NCBI RefSeq assembly: GCF_000471905.2
Contig: NW_006499776.1
Location: 144,924-208,923, forward strand
Length of the DNA stretch: 64,000 nt
Origin: Amborella trichopoda
Lineage: Eukaryota > Streptophyta > Magnoliopsida > Amborellales > Amborellaceae
Direction of reading: 5' to 3'
The position numbers and the translations under genes were made by a program. Positions 43,887 to 55,500 of the stretch are shown here, one piece after another. The notes below the pieces were generated by a model that was given only the letters and a program-made list of their open reading frames with translations, did not search any database and had not been told where the DNA came from. Each line of letters begins with the position of its first letter. Position 1 is the stretch's first letter.

Positions 43887-44086
43887 AATGAGACCATTTA
43901 CTTTTGGTACAAGGTGGTCACATTAATCTTGACCATTGGTTGTGAAATTGGATAGTAGCAATTATTCTATTGACTGAGCTCTAATTTGAAAATAAGTTTT
44001 CTTGAACTTTGTGACACATTCAAACTAACAAATTTCACATTGAATAATTGTAAATATACCTTGCATCAAAAGTAAATAATCTCATT
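43887..44086. mobile_element. MITE, copy 1 of the ATGAGACCATTTACTTTT family
   Basis: The inverted ends read AATGAGACCATTTACTTTTGG (left) and, inverted, AATGAGATTATTTACTTTTGATG (right). Some similarity continues 20-25 bases outward on both sides, so the terminal repeats may be about 45 bases long. It has no coding sequence. A second copy lies 1.2 kb away at 45107-45313. Confidence 0.75.
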
Positions 44087-44157
44087 AAATACAATCCCTT
44101 CAATCAAAACCTGGTTCCTAAATCCGTAGAACTATAAGAGCTTCCGCCTAAAGCACT

Positions 44158-44199
44158 TTCCTTTTTGGGGAAACCGATTCCTTTTTGGGGAAACCGATG
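44158..44199. repeat. 21-bp direct duplication
   Basis: TTCCTTTTTGGGGAAACCGA occurs twice head to tail, starting near 44158 and 44179, with no differences over the unit. The flanking sequence is non-coding. Confidence 0.85.
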
Positions 44200-45100
44200 A
44201 AAACATTCATTGCAAAACATTCCCGATGATGCTAAATCAAGGATACGATACAAGAGCTAAACACCGGATAATGATTTCGTATGTACAAGAATTATTTATT
44301 CAGAGAAGGTGTACATATATCAATGGTATGAGATTTTTTTTTCGCTTTAGGGCTAGCATTCAGATTCTCATCACTTGGAAGCCACTGACAGCAGGATTTG
44401 AGCCAATTGTCGTTTTTAAGGGAAGTTCAGATAAGGTGGCAACATCAAAATGTAGAAATAAATTGCACCTTAAAACCTATCAAAACAAATTGTTCTGACA
44501 CAACAAAACCCTCCAATTGATCATCTTGATCTCGAGATGTATGGTTGTGAAATAACAATTGATTTCAAGTTTCGAAGACAAGACATCCTGTAGTGCATTA
44601 TCTAAATCTTCCGTTTTCAAGATTTTCAAGTATTTATCAATCTACTCAATCTGCAACATTTGTAGAGCTTTGAATTTCAAGATTAAGCACAAAATCAGCT
44701 TTTTAAGCCTTCACAAAGTTTTTGAGCACCACAACTATAACTTTTAGCATAATCTAGAGACATGCCTTACTTGAATTGCTTAAGGTTGAGGCCTTATATA
44801 AACTACACCCTTGTTTTAATGTATATTTGGTGAATGATAATAGCTAGTGGGAAGCATGGTCCTTTCGTACCACCAACCTTTTTTTGACACACAAATAAAA
44901 ATAAATAAAATTTCAATAAGTGAACTTGGCACTGGTAAGAATGGAACTCTAGGGACCTACCATGCTCGCCACCTTTGCCTAGACATAATTTTACATGCTA
45001 TTCTCCCTCAAGAAATTTTATATATTTATTTTTTTTGGAAAGATATAAATTGGGATATCTTTTTTTATTTAAAAATTGGGGATTCAATGAATTATGAAAA
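44200..45100. other. Gene-free stretch between two MITE copies
   Basis: AT-rich with scattered small frames (44226-44498, 44559-44747, 44847-45143) of no recognisable family. No promoter or exon structure supports them. Confidence 0.5.
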
Positions 45101-45106
45101 GCATAC

Positions 45107-45313
45107 AATGAGACCATTTACTTTTTATACAAGGAGGTCATAATTATCATAGACAATCCGTTTTGAAATCAGGTGGGTTGATGACATGTCATTGTCTAGG
45201 CACAAAGTCTAAAATAATTTTTTTCAAATGTTGTAAAACACTTTCATGTATTGGATTTTGCATCCAATGGCTAAAAATAATTGTGATTTCGTACAAAAAA
45301 TAAATGGTCTCAT
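45107..45313. mobile_element. MITE, copy 2 of the ATGAGACCATTTACTTTT family
   Basis: The left end AATGAGACCATTTACTTTTTATAC pairs with GTACAAAAAATAAATGGTCTCAT at the right (inverted: ATGAGACCATTTATTTTTTGTAC). These terminal repeats are better preserved than in copy 1 at 43887-44086. The flank ACAATCCCTTTAAT also resembles copy 1's ACAATCCCTTCAAT, so the true ends may lie further out. Confidence 0.8.
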
Positions 45314-45659
45314 AGTTTACAATCCCTTTAATTATAACTAAATCATTATTTTCAAAGAAAAAAAATTTAGGTTTTGAGTTCTTGAACATCTGGATCATTC
45401 CCTCCAAATATTGGATGGTTCCAGTGCAATCTTGGGATGCCTTTTTTTTAGGCACATAAAAAGAGTTAAATTTTGTGGAAAACTACATAAACTCCTCCAA
45501 AGTCAACTATTCATTCAACTCACCCCCCACCTAAACTTTCCTCACTACTTTTTTTTAAAATCCATATTTCCTAGAAAATACCCCCACCTAAAAACAGAAA
45601 AGAAAACAAAGACAATACTACCCCTCCCTTACTCCACAAACCCATTTCGTCAATAACGA

Positions 45660-46255
45660 AGGGCGGTCCGGCGTTTTCAAGGAGTAGTCTGGTGATTGAT
45701 GTCATTGGAACTGCCCCGGTCTGGAGTTTAGAGGAGCAGTCTGGCAATTATAAGGGGCAGTCCAGCGTTTGGGAGGGGCAGTCTGGCATTTAGAGGGGCA
45801 GTCTGGCAATTAAGAGGCAGTCCATCGTTTGGGAGGGGCAGTTTGTCTTTTAGTGTCATTGGAACTGCCCCAGTCCGACGTTATGAGGGCAGTCCAACAA
45901 TAAGGAAGGACAGTCCAGTGTTTTCATGGGGTAGTCCGGTGTTCAGCGTCAATGGAACTGCCTCGGTCCGGCATTTTGAAGGTCAGTCCGACAATAAGGA
46001 AGGACAGTCCGACGTTTTCATGGGGTAGTCCGGTGTTCAGTGTCATTGGAACTGCCCCGGTCCGGCATTTTGAAGGTCAGTCCGATAGTTTGAGAAGTCA
46101 GTCTGGCATTTTGAAGGGGCAATCCGGCGGTTAGAGAGGTTAGTCCGAGGTTTGTCTATGGCAGTCCGGGGACTTTTGCTGTTGACTGGCACTCCGGCTT
46201 TTTACAAATGCAATTCGGTAATTATGGAATTATGAGAGGGCAATCCGGCATTCAT
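45660..46255. repeat. Minisatellite built on GGGCAGTCCGGCRTTT
   Basis: More than 20 copies of a degenerate 20-35 base unit with the core GGCAGTCYGGC(G/A)TTT or ..CAATTA. A higher-order unit of about 109 bases, containing GTCATTGGAACTGCCCCGGTCCG and GACAGTCCGACGTTTTCATG, occurs about three times (45858-46075). It is GC-richer than its surroundings. The frames at 45843-46028 and 45952-46134 repeat the unit and are not independent evidence of a gene. Confidence 0.9.
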
Positions 46256-46660
46256 AACCTCGGTCGAGCATTTCTTTTTATTGGACCCAAAAATGAGTTT
46301 TTAAAATATAGGAAGGGTATCTTCATCAAAAAAAAGTTTGCTTTGTGTATTGGTGAGGTATTTGCTAGAAAATATAGTTTTGGAGAAAAAGTTGTTAGAA
46401 AAACTTACCTGAGGGTAAGTTGATTTTGAAAGGGTTTATGCAATTTTCTCAAAATCTTTTTGTTTGAGGTTGATTTCTATGTTTCCGAGACCACATCCCC
46501 AAAATTTGGAATCTTTTGGGATCTTAAAGATAAGTGTAAGTTTTTCCCAAGGGAGTAATGGAGATCATACTCTCATAGGAGTAGGAAATCTTCTGGCTTA
46601 TCAGAACCATCAGTCTTTTCTTCTGCACCTAAATCACTAGAATTGCCGATGTTTAGCTGA

Positions 46661-46776
46661 GGCTTTCGGGCTGGGAATTTAGGGATTTGGCCCAGCCCAG
46701 GCCAAGATAAAAAAAGGCTCTTTGTCGGGTTAGGTCGGGCTAGAACCTACCAGCCCCAAACCCAGCCCGAAAGGCC
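46661..46776. repeat. Inverted repeat GGCTTTCGGGCTGGG
   Basis: GGCTTTCGGGCTGGG (46661-46675) is answered by CCCAGCCCGAAAGGCC (46761-46776), a near-perfect 15-base inverted repeat enclosing about 85 bases that carry more GGCCCAGCCC and GGTCGGGC words. The layout resembles the word-palindrome elements, but no family-type ends or target duplication were found. Confidence 0.75.
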
Positions 46777-46779
46777 CTC

Positions 46780-48895
46780 CCTTACTTCTCCCTATCCCCG
46801 TCCAGAAAGCCATCAATCCCTGTTAAAAACTCAATCCCATTCAACATAAACACGTGGGACCTCTTTCTCTATAAACCTTACCCCTACCTAAGAACCTAAA
46901 ACCTCTCTCTCTATAAACCTGAAACCTCATTAGTCATTGCCATTCAACTCAATTCCATTAAACCAAAAAACCTGAAATCTCTCTAAAAACTTGAAACCTC
47001 TCTGCCTCTTCTAAACCTGAATAGCTCTCTTTCTTTCTCTCTCTCTCTCCCCACCGTTACCTTTCTTCTCTATAAGGAGGCAACTTTTTAGGGTTTCTTG
47101 TTCACCTGAGTGAGTCAATCAGGAGCCCTCAAAGAACTTTTATCCTTGCCCTAAATCTAAAATCCTAAAAACCATTCTCCTATTGAAATGCTTCCTTCCT
47201 TACTATCATTATAGCACAGTTGCAGAAACCTTGTTTCTTATTTTGGTTTCTCTTAATGAATAACCCTGCATTTCAGCCAACTAGTTTAGACTGAAACCCA
47301 TCTTCTTAGTTTGATTTATCTCAATAAATATAATCTTGTGTTTCTCTCACTAGCATTCACTGAGATGAACTCGCAGAGAGCCCTATTTTGAATATGATGT
47401 CTGGTACCGAAATGTGCTTCTCATGTTTCTCACCCTGAGCCTATTTGGCCCTGAGCCAAAGAAGTGATTAAAAGAGGTAAGAAGAAGAAGCATTCTTTTC
47501 GTCCCTTCCATGCATTCCCAGCAGCTTCTCAGCTCTGTCAGTCCACCAAATATTGCATTGCCTGAGCTTTTCTCATCAGTTCCTCATTCATTTAATTCCA
47601 CTCGCTGGAGAACCGGTACTACCAATAATTTTAACTGGGCATGCATACTCTATTATCAGATGAGGCTATTGTGCTCTTTCTACTCTCTCCCTTGTCCGTT
47701 GACTAGAGAAATCTGAGGGATAGCATAGAGTAGATCAGATATGTAATGTTCTGTAATAAAAGTAAGCTGTGCGGCAGGAATCCGCATATTTCCCAGTTTC
47801 TACTTCCCCTCCCTCCACCTATCACATGGCCTTACACCCCCTCTCTACCTCCATAGACTGAGCTAGTGTTTTCAAACTTCACTGAGTTTACTCCAAGTAA
47901 CCTTCTTCGCTAGTCCCTGTAGAACTCAGGGCATATAAAAAACAAAGCTTCTTGCGTGCTCTGCAGTCTCTTATCATCAGTCGAGAGAGAGAGAACCTTT
48001 GGGATTGACGAATTGAATGACTAGGTCATCCTTTAAGATGTTTAATGACTAGGTCATCGTTTTGAGGGTGCTCTGCAGTCTCTTATCATCAGTCGTGGTA
48101 GTCTTAATGAACAGCCTTCTTTTTTCTGACATTAAAAAGAAATAAACAACTCTTATTGGGCCATTTAAGTTGCATGAAATTCAAAGGCTATAAGCCAAGA
48201 AGTACAAAATGGTAGCTAGAAATCCATCATTTCCCTAAATTGGTTGAAGAGAGGCATGCATACAACACCTGCGCATTGTCCCCTTACCACCAGTGCGAAC
48301 AGCACCAGCCATCTTCATGAGCTTCTCTCTATTCATCTAAACCAAAAAAGGAGGAAATTCAGTTAGAGATCTAGATGCTTCTTACTACTATGTGTTACCA
48401 TTGCAGACTACAAGATCAGATGTGAGTGACAATTCCTTCAGAAGGATAAAGAAATACAGGAAGCACATCACCTCCATGCTTTCAATCTGGTCAACAGGGG
48501 GTTCAGTTAAGAGTTGGCATGCTATGAATACATGATGACCTCTACCTAGGCATTTCATGAACGAATCACTCGTCTGCTGGTTAATGTTTTATAATGATGG
48601 GTCATACCAAATATTCTCCTTGATGAAGTGGAGATATACTTCAAATGTTAATCAACAGACCTATCACTAATGCCTTGATAACCCAAGCAAGGGGCTAAAG
48701 CTACCCGTTGACTTTATGTATATGTTGTACAATGTATCACATATATTTGTGCCTTGTGCATCTTTCTCACAAGTCTAATTTCATGGTTATTTCACTTTCT
48801 TGGGCCCAAGGAAAACTATGAAAGCCTATGGGTTTCTCTTTTCTTTTTTCTGAATGGAAGTTAACATTTTCATTTTTGTAAAAACTACGACACTG
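46780..48895. other. Gene-free, pyrimidine-rich stretch
   Basis: Rich in CTCTCT and AACCTGAAACCTC phrases (46850-47060), which look like a plant 5' leader but lead to no recognisable reading frame. The frame at 47510-47716 is unidentified. A 28-base phrase, GTGCTCTGCAGTCTCTTATC + ATCAGTCG, occurs at 47956 and again at 48068 with AATGACTAGGTCATC twice between, a 112-base duplication. Confidence 0.5.
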
Positions 48896-48899
48896 CTTC

Positions 48900-49530
48900 T
48901 ATCAAAAAATGGCGTCCCACATGTCAGGCACTTCATAAATTAGGAAGGAGTGGGACACTGCGCAGCACTCTAAATATCCAGAAAGGGGTGAGAAGGCCCG
49001 CATAAATCCAAAATAACAAAGTACACACGAACATTCAAACCATAAAACCCAAAAATTGGGACTGTTTCTCAAAAAGCTGCGAAATGGTCCTGCTAGCACT
49101 CCCTGGGGCCATTCAGTCTTTAGCAAGCAAATCAGTCTAGGCATTGGCTTCTTGCTATACATGCCAAAAGGAGATAGTACTGGGCCTACGCAAATCAAAT
49201 ATGCAGTCAAATAGATGCTAGAGAGCCATGGACAAGGAAGGACCTTTAGGATCAGGAGATGACATTCCATGAATCTCCCTTGATCACAAGGACCCTCAAG
49301 GAGATCGTTGTGGAATCAGGGAGCCAATGAATCTCAAAAAGGGAGAGAATATGCACCCTTGGTGGTCCTAGTAAATTCCACCGTAGCCATCTAGACCAGG
49401 GTTGCCCAGGTAGCTGTTAAAGTATCACATTGAATACTGCTGAGAAGAACAAGTTGTGGCACAGGTAGAGACAGATAAAGAGGAAGCCAAAGTAGAATCA
49501 CGTGACCTCTAATTCATTCTTGAATGGGGT
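48900..49530 (-). mobile_element. LINE-F fragment (RNase H end)
   Basis: On the minus strand, the short pieces VIKGDSWNVIS and ISFWHV.QEANA.TDLLAKD fit the end of a plant L1 RNase H domain (compare EGDSxxVI and VxREANxxADxLAKxG). Frames change several times, so it is a decayed fragment. The rest of the element was not seen. It lies immediately left of Copia-2. Confidence 0.6.
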
Positions 49531-49699
49531 TGCACTGAAAGATATATTTTATATTGTTGCTAACCCTAATTAATTGACGGTTAGATAAGGTAGAAATAAA
49601 TCCAAAAATTTCATATTTATCCTTTACAATGAACATGAATTACAAATGCAAAGAATAAGGTACAGCAGTACATAAAATTACCAATATACTCCTAACCAA

Positions 49700-51873
49700 T
49701 TAGGGCAAATTATAACACTCAAGTTGTACAATGTACAACTTTGTCCTTCAAATACTGATGTCGTTCCTTTGATGACCCATTTAAATATGTCTGCTAGTTG
49801 ATCTTTTGCTCCACGAGCCTTGCCTCAATTTCTTCAGCTTCATTCCTTTCCTGCATGAAATAATAATCAAGCTAAATATGTTTAGATCGATCATGAAATA
49901 CTGGAGTTGCTGCCAAGGCTAAGGTACTCTTGTCATCAAAGAACACTGTGGGTCTTTGAATTTCCATGCCCAATGTGGTCATCAGACTGTAGATCCATGA
50001 CATCTCGGATATAATAGTTCTTGACACTCGACTTTCAGCTTCAGTACTTGATCTGGCTACTTGCTCTCTTCTATTTCTTACTTCTCCATCGTATCAAGTT
50101 TTTTCCAAGATAAACACAAAATATTGAGGCTGACTTTCTTGAATTTGGGTCACCAGCCCAATCAGCATCTGAATATCCCATTATCAATTCAATTTGTAAA
50201 TTGTTCAAATTATTTTTATGATAGACCATGCCATGGCTCATTGTTCATTTTATGCATCCGATTATTCTCTTAAAGGATTCCATATAGGACGAAGTGGGCA
50301 TAAGCATAGACTGACATACCTGATTCACTGTATATGATATGTATAGTCGTGTTAGTGAGAGGTACTATAAAGCCCCCGCAATACTCTTGTAATTCTCTGG
50401 TCGCTTAACAATGCCCTTCATCCCTACTTAGCCTTTTATTCATTGCAACCGGTGTTCTAAAAGGCTTACAATTCACCTTATCAGTTTTTTGTTACAAATG
50501 TAAGGCATACTTTTCTTAAGACAACTTAATTGTATTGGCATCTCGATCTGCCTCCATCCCAAGAAAGTACCTAGGTTGTTAAGAAATCTCTTCACATCAA
50601 CAAATCAACAAATATGATATACCTGTAGTTCTAATAGAACAACTATAATACATGCACCACTTATTTGGATGAACGGGAAGTGGTAATCTGCTGCTTTGCC
50701 ATATCATCTCTCCATTAATGCATTTTGGAAACTTTTTTTTTTCTCCTTTAATGCATTTTGGAAACTTTTTTTTTTTTTGGATACTGTTAACATTGCATTG
50801 AAGGATAAGAGAAATACAAAAGGGACCCAAAGCGTCGAAACATAAAATGTCACTGAGACTGGTGATCAAAAGGAAAAAACGGAAAACGCTTAAAAATGAA
50901 AAGTTAAGCCACCTAACATAGTAGGGGCAAAACATCCATCAATCAGAACACTGTTAACCCAAGAGTAGACCCGAAGCCGCTCCTTGTTTGGCTAGATCAT
51001 TCGCAACTTGGTTGGCCTGCCTCCACATATGCATCCAAAAGACCGGCGTACCAGCGCAATGATCATAAATCTCATAAAAAACATGCCAAAGTCTCCATGG
51101 TGGTTGGGCTGCGCCAAAAGCCCAGGAGATAACATTCTGGGCATACCCTTCTACGACTAGGGGATGACTCCATGAGTTGTCGTAGCGTTTGAGGCCTTCA
51201 AGTAGAGCTCATGCTTTGGCCTCAGTTGAGTCGGTTCTCCTGATGGACATGGAATAGGATTAAAGAATGAGACCCTCAGTATCTCGCAAAACTCCTCCTA
51301 TACCCGCCAGGCCAAGGTTACCCAGGGATGATCCATAGAAATTAAGTTTGACACTTCCTCTCTCGGGAGGTCGCCAAAGAGCCGACTGAGGCACCTTCCT
51401 CGACCTATGGTTGAGGATGTGGACCCAGTTCATGAAAAAATCCACTGTCGGGATGAGTTTGAAGAGGCTATTGTTGGTAGCCCAAAAAGTGACGGAGTCC
51501 TTAATTAACTCGATGATCTTATATGAGGGAGCAATCTCACCCTGGAAAATTATGTTGTTGCATTCCTTCCTGATGGTCCAGAGGGTAGCGCCTACGGTGG
51601 CTTTCAAGGTAGGAATGCATTTTTTAAATTTCAAAATCATTTTCTTAATGCTTGCTTCAATTGAGCGATTCAATTTACATAGATACTCCCTTGAATCTAT
51701 TTAGGAAAACCCTGGTAGTTGCTCCATGTAAACCTCTTCTCTTTACTCCCTGTGAAGAAATGTATTCTTTACATCCAGCTAGTCGAGTGGCCAATCATAG
51801 GCCAAAGCTAATGATAAAATAGTACATACTATCACAATCTTAACAATTGGACTGAAGGTTTCTTCATGTCTAC
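49700..51873 (-). mobile_element. Ty1/copia fossil (Copia-2), minus strand, split by LINE-E
   Basis: Read right to left: the reverse transcriptase start (ETFSPIVKI near 51850, LDVKNTFLH near 51770, VYMEQLPGF near 51720), then an inserted LINE (50765-51613), then RNase H with IMGYSDADWAGDPNSRKSAS (50115-50180) and its C-terminal end with DQLADIF near 49800. The pattern is unmistakably copia. Gag, protease, integrase and LTRs are not visible, so only part remains. It is broken with several lesions and looks old. Confidence 0.85.
50765..51613 (-). mobile_element. LINE-E, 5'-truncated LINE with target duplication, inside Copia-2
   Basis: The minus-strand LINE 3' end codes for TLWTIRKECNNIIFQG (near 51570), then ALWRPPERGSVKLNF and GSSLGNLGLAGIGGVLRD (RNase H start, 51270-51380), the catalytic D of F-D-G changed to Y-G. 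A poly(T) at 50765-50778 marks its 3' tail. AATGCATTTTGGAAA (50717-50731, copied again at 50750-50764) and AATGCATTTTTTAAA (51614-51628) form a 15-base target duplication with two differences. The second copy lies within the Copia-2 RT code, so the order of insertion is clear. Confidence 0.85.
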
Positions 51874-51979
51874 CATGTAGCCCCCATGTGGCTGCCACGT
51901 CACTCCACGTGGCTGATGTGGAGGTGATATGGCTGCTTATGAGTGGTGTGCCCTAGTTGTTTGGTGAGACCGCTTATTA

Positions 51980-53330
51980 TGGATAAGTGTGTTATGTTTT
52001 GAAGTGTTTTTGGCATGTGTGAGTGTGTGCACACATAAAGTATCTAGGATATTTTGCATAAAATGAGGAAATTATGTCTAGTAGCATTTCAGAACAAAAA
52101 ATATTTCAGACTATGTAGATCTAACATTGGTTGCTTGTGTGAACTACAACATACATGTACAAGTTTATGACGCCAAGTATGTAAGTATATGACACAACAT
52201 CTGTGGACAGTGACACATTGAAAGAGATAGATTCAATTTCAAATTTCAAACCTTGGGAAAAGCTAGAGAGAGAATTGAAGGGTGGAACGCACCAAATAAA
52301 GGGTGAGTGATTTCATCTTGTGCAATGATTTGGAAATTCCATGGCGTGGATTGATGGCATCTAAAAAATAAGGTTTTACAAATGAAATGAATTTCAAATT
52401 CAACCACAAAATTTAGAAATAATTAAAGTGAGAATGATATTTAATCTCAACCCTATGATAATGATAGTTATGAAGCCTCTGTCACCTTTGGATGACCTAT
52501 TCTAAAGCTCAAATTGAATCACACAAAAAATCCACACTATCAACCACTATAAATACAAATTTAACCTAATTTCTCTAATCATTTTATACATTTGGAGAAG
52601 AGTAAAAGAAGCAAAGAGTGGCACCCCCCACCTTTCTTGGTTGCCATAAATAGTGCATTGAAAGAGAGTGCCTAATAAACACCTTTGAAGCTATTTGCAT
52701 CCAACTTAAAAGACATCATCTTGTCACCATTTGGCCACCTTATTGCTGTGAGTCAATAATAACAACAAGCTAACTCCTATATTTTGTTCCATTTAGCCTC
52801 ATTTCTTTTGTCCATTCAAGAATATTGTATTAAAAGACATCATCTTCTCACCATTTAGTCATCATCTTCTTGTTGTAAATCAAAATTAATAGCAAGGTAA
52901 CACCTATCTTTTGGTTCATTTAGCCTCATTTTCTTTGTACATTCAATACTAGCTCATAAGGTTTCATCTACAGAGCATGCTCAGCTACTCTTGCACAGCA
53001 TGCCTATACACGTTTGCGCAGTTCTGATGTATTTTTGTTGTCTTCTTCTATCAGAGTGTCAAAAGGCTCATCCAAGATGGTACAAACAAAAAATTTTGTT
53101 CTTAAATGCACAACTTACAACCTTAAAATGAAATTTACAACCATATTGTCTTGGGTAAATGCCTCAAAACCAAATTACGATGACTCTGAATAAACAAAAG
53201 ACACTTCAATTAGTCCTAGCGACTTTACCCACTTGCTAAAATAAAGATTAAGTTTGAAAAATCACAAAATCCAACTCAAATATGACATACATGTCAATAC
53301 AAGTGGAATTACAACTCATAAATATAAAAT
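51980..53330 (+). repeat. Dispersed repeat R1, copy 1
   Basis: About 1.3 kb without coding sequence, clearly similar in order to 62940-64000: ATAAAATGAGGAAATT, CATTGGTTGCTTGT, TTCAATTTCAAATTTCAAA, GTGTGGATTGATGGCATC, CACCTTTCTTGGTTGCC and GACATCATCTTCTCACCATT. It contains an internal duplication of about 150 bases (52700 and 52850). The nature of the family is unknown; it could be part of an LTR or a large non-autonomous element. Confidence 0.75.
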
Positions 53331-53404
53331 TACATGACACTTAAGCCCAATCTCTTTCAAAGCAACTTTTTTGGCTAAGTCAGTGGGGGAGAAGGACCCC
53401 TACC

Positions 53405-55085
53405 CTATTTTTTATTAAAATATGTAAAAAGAGGAACAATTAATGTACAACCCTGTAATAGGGCATTCGGGCCAGATCATGTAGTAAAAGAGGAGAAAAA
53501 AAATCTGGTGGTCTACGGCCTCACACAGGAGCACCAGGGCCAACAGTTGCACTCTTAGCGAGTGCATCAGCAACCATATTTGACACCCGAAAAATATGTG
53601 CAATGGACCATTGCCACATAGAAAGTCTAGTATGATAGTTATCTACAATTGTCTGTAGCCGCCATAGAGCACAACATTGATTCTGAAGGACTTTCACAAG
53701 TAGGGCTGAATCGCTTTCAATCTGAATTGGAAAGCAATTCCTCTGATGATCCAACTGAACGCCTTCTTCAAGGGCCAAAAACTCTGCCTGGTTATTAGAA
53801 GCAAATCCAAAATGCTTTGCAAAAGCTGCAACAAAACCACCTTCACTGACTCCACCACCACCTGCTGGACCTGGATTTCTCAAGGAAACACAATCAATAT
53901 TGAGCTTGTAATTTTGAACCTCAGGAAATGACCACACCACCGGAATACGAGATTCTGGCTTCTGTTGAAGCCAATTTATCTGAAGATTACCTATAATGGC
54001 CTTTTCTGATAAATGGAAAGACCACTTTTTAATTTCTACTAGTGCCTGAACATGTAAGGTAATCCATTTCACAAGGTGTTCACTCCTGGTGGGCCTTGAC
54101 TCAAAGACCCTCTTGTTGTGCTCCTCCCATAAAAACTAAATAGTGGTAAAAAACGGAAGACCAGATATTACAGAGACCATGACATTTAAACTTGAAAAGC
54201 AACCACCACCTAAGTATCACAAGGGCAAAAGTGTCGAGGATGAACCATTTTCCACATCTCCAAGCTAATGATCTCCATACTCCATGAGCAAAAGAACATT
54301 GAAATAATAGATGAACGAGGTTGTCATCATGGTTGCTATAGAAGGGACATAAAGAATCCAACCGCATGCCCTGCTACTACAATAAAAAAGAAGTGGGTAA
54401 ACGATTATGCAAGGATAACCATGAGAACTATTCGCCCGTGGGTGATATTTAGAAGACCAAAGTGTATGGGAAATAAGATATGAAGAACCTTGATGCTTAA
54501 TAAAATCCCATGCCCCTTTAATAGAGAAAAGACCATCAACAGCGTGAATCCAGGCTAATGAATCCTTCTTGGGCTGTAGAGGAATAGTGCAGTTCTCAAC
54601 TTCCCTCTATATATCTCCCCAAGCATAAGATGCAAGAAATAGCAAAACCCAGGATTGAAGTGCTTGTCTTATAAAGTTTGAAACCCCCTTCTCCCAGCAA
54701 TAGCCCAATCCTCTTGAATGGTATTCCCATATAACTCTAATAATCACCAACTTGCTAACCATGGATCAACCTAGAAATCCACCATCTGACCATTACCAAT
54801 ATTCCACTGTTTATTGTCTTTCAAATGCGACAAGCCAAGTAAAATTCCCTTCCAGGCATTAGAACATCCTCTTTTTGCTTCAGCCTCCCATATAGAAGAA
54901 TTCCTAAAGTAGCGATGTTTGAAGAACTGGGCCAACAACGAAGATGGGTTTTCCAAAATTCGTCATGCTAATTTCATCATTCCTACGATATTGAAGTCCT
55001 CCATTTCCCGTACCCCAAGGCCTTCTTCAGCTTGAATGAGACATACTGTCCTCCATTTGACAAGATGAATACCTTTCTTTTCTGC
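53405..55085 (-). mobile_element. LINE-D, 5'-truncated, minus strand
   Basis: Read right to left: the post-RT segment (HLVKWRTVCLIQAEEGLG, 55000-55070), then WNIGNGQMVDF (54775), a zinc-knuckle-like segment LCPFYSNHDDNLVHLLFQC (54300-54360), and RNase H (53521-54072) with KLNIDCVSLRNPGPAGGGG, NNQAEFLALEEG, IQIESDSALLV and NMVADALAKSA. The second and third catalytic acids are kept, but the first D-G is D-C. A short T-rich tail lies at 53411. The 183-residue RNase H frame is open, so decay is moderate. It sits between units of the tandem repeat at 53370 and 55085-55500. Confidence 0.85.
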
Positions 55086-55500
55086 TTCACCATCAAAGTA
55101 GTAAGTAAGTGGGGATTTGGACCCTTACCCTTTGGTGAGAATGGAGTCAGAGACCTCATCAAAAGTGGTATGTCAGTGGGGATTTGAACCCCTAACCTTT
55201 GGTGAAAATGGACTCAGAGACCTCCCCATAGGGCTCGACAATACTACCTCCAAGGCCCTAGGCAATTCTCTAAAGTGGTATGTCAGTGGGGATTTGGGCC
55301 CCTACCCTGCCCTAGGCCATTCTCGAAAGCGGCATGTCAGTGGGGATTTGGGCCCCTACCTTTTGGTGATAATGGAGTTAGAGACCTCTCCAGAGGGGTC
55401 AACAATACTACCGCCAAGGCCCCAAGCCATTCTCGTAAAGTGGTAAGTCAGTGGGGATTTGGGCCCCTACCCTTTAGTAAGAATGGAGTCAGAGACGTCA
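55085..55500. repeat. Tandem repeat with GTCAGTGGGGATTTGGGCCCCTACCC
   Basis: Five units start near 55104, 55168, 55281, 55337 and 55448, each beginning (G)T(C/A)AGTGGGGATTTG followed by RCCCCTACCC, most then with TTTGGTGAGAATGGAGTCAGAGACC. Unit length varies between about 55 and 115 bases. A related unit (AAGTCAGTGGGGGAGAAGGACCCCTACCC) lies at 53377, on the far side of LINE-D, so the array was split by, or gave room to, that LINE. Confidence 0.8.

Noticed and set aside
45843-46134. Repeat-coded proteins in the minisatellite
   Set aside because: Open frames arise from the repeat unit; unit lengths are not multiples of three.
46850-47716. 5' leader plus small coding gene
   Set aside because: CT-rich phrases look like a leader, but the frame at 47510 has no recognisable domain or splice structure.
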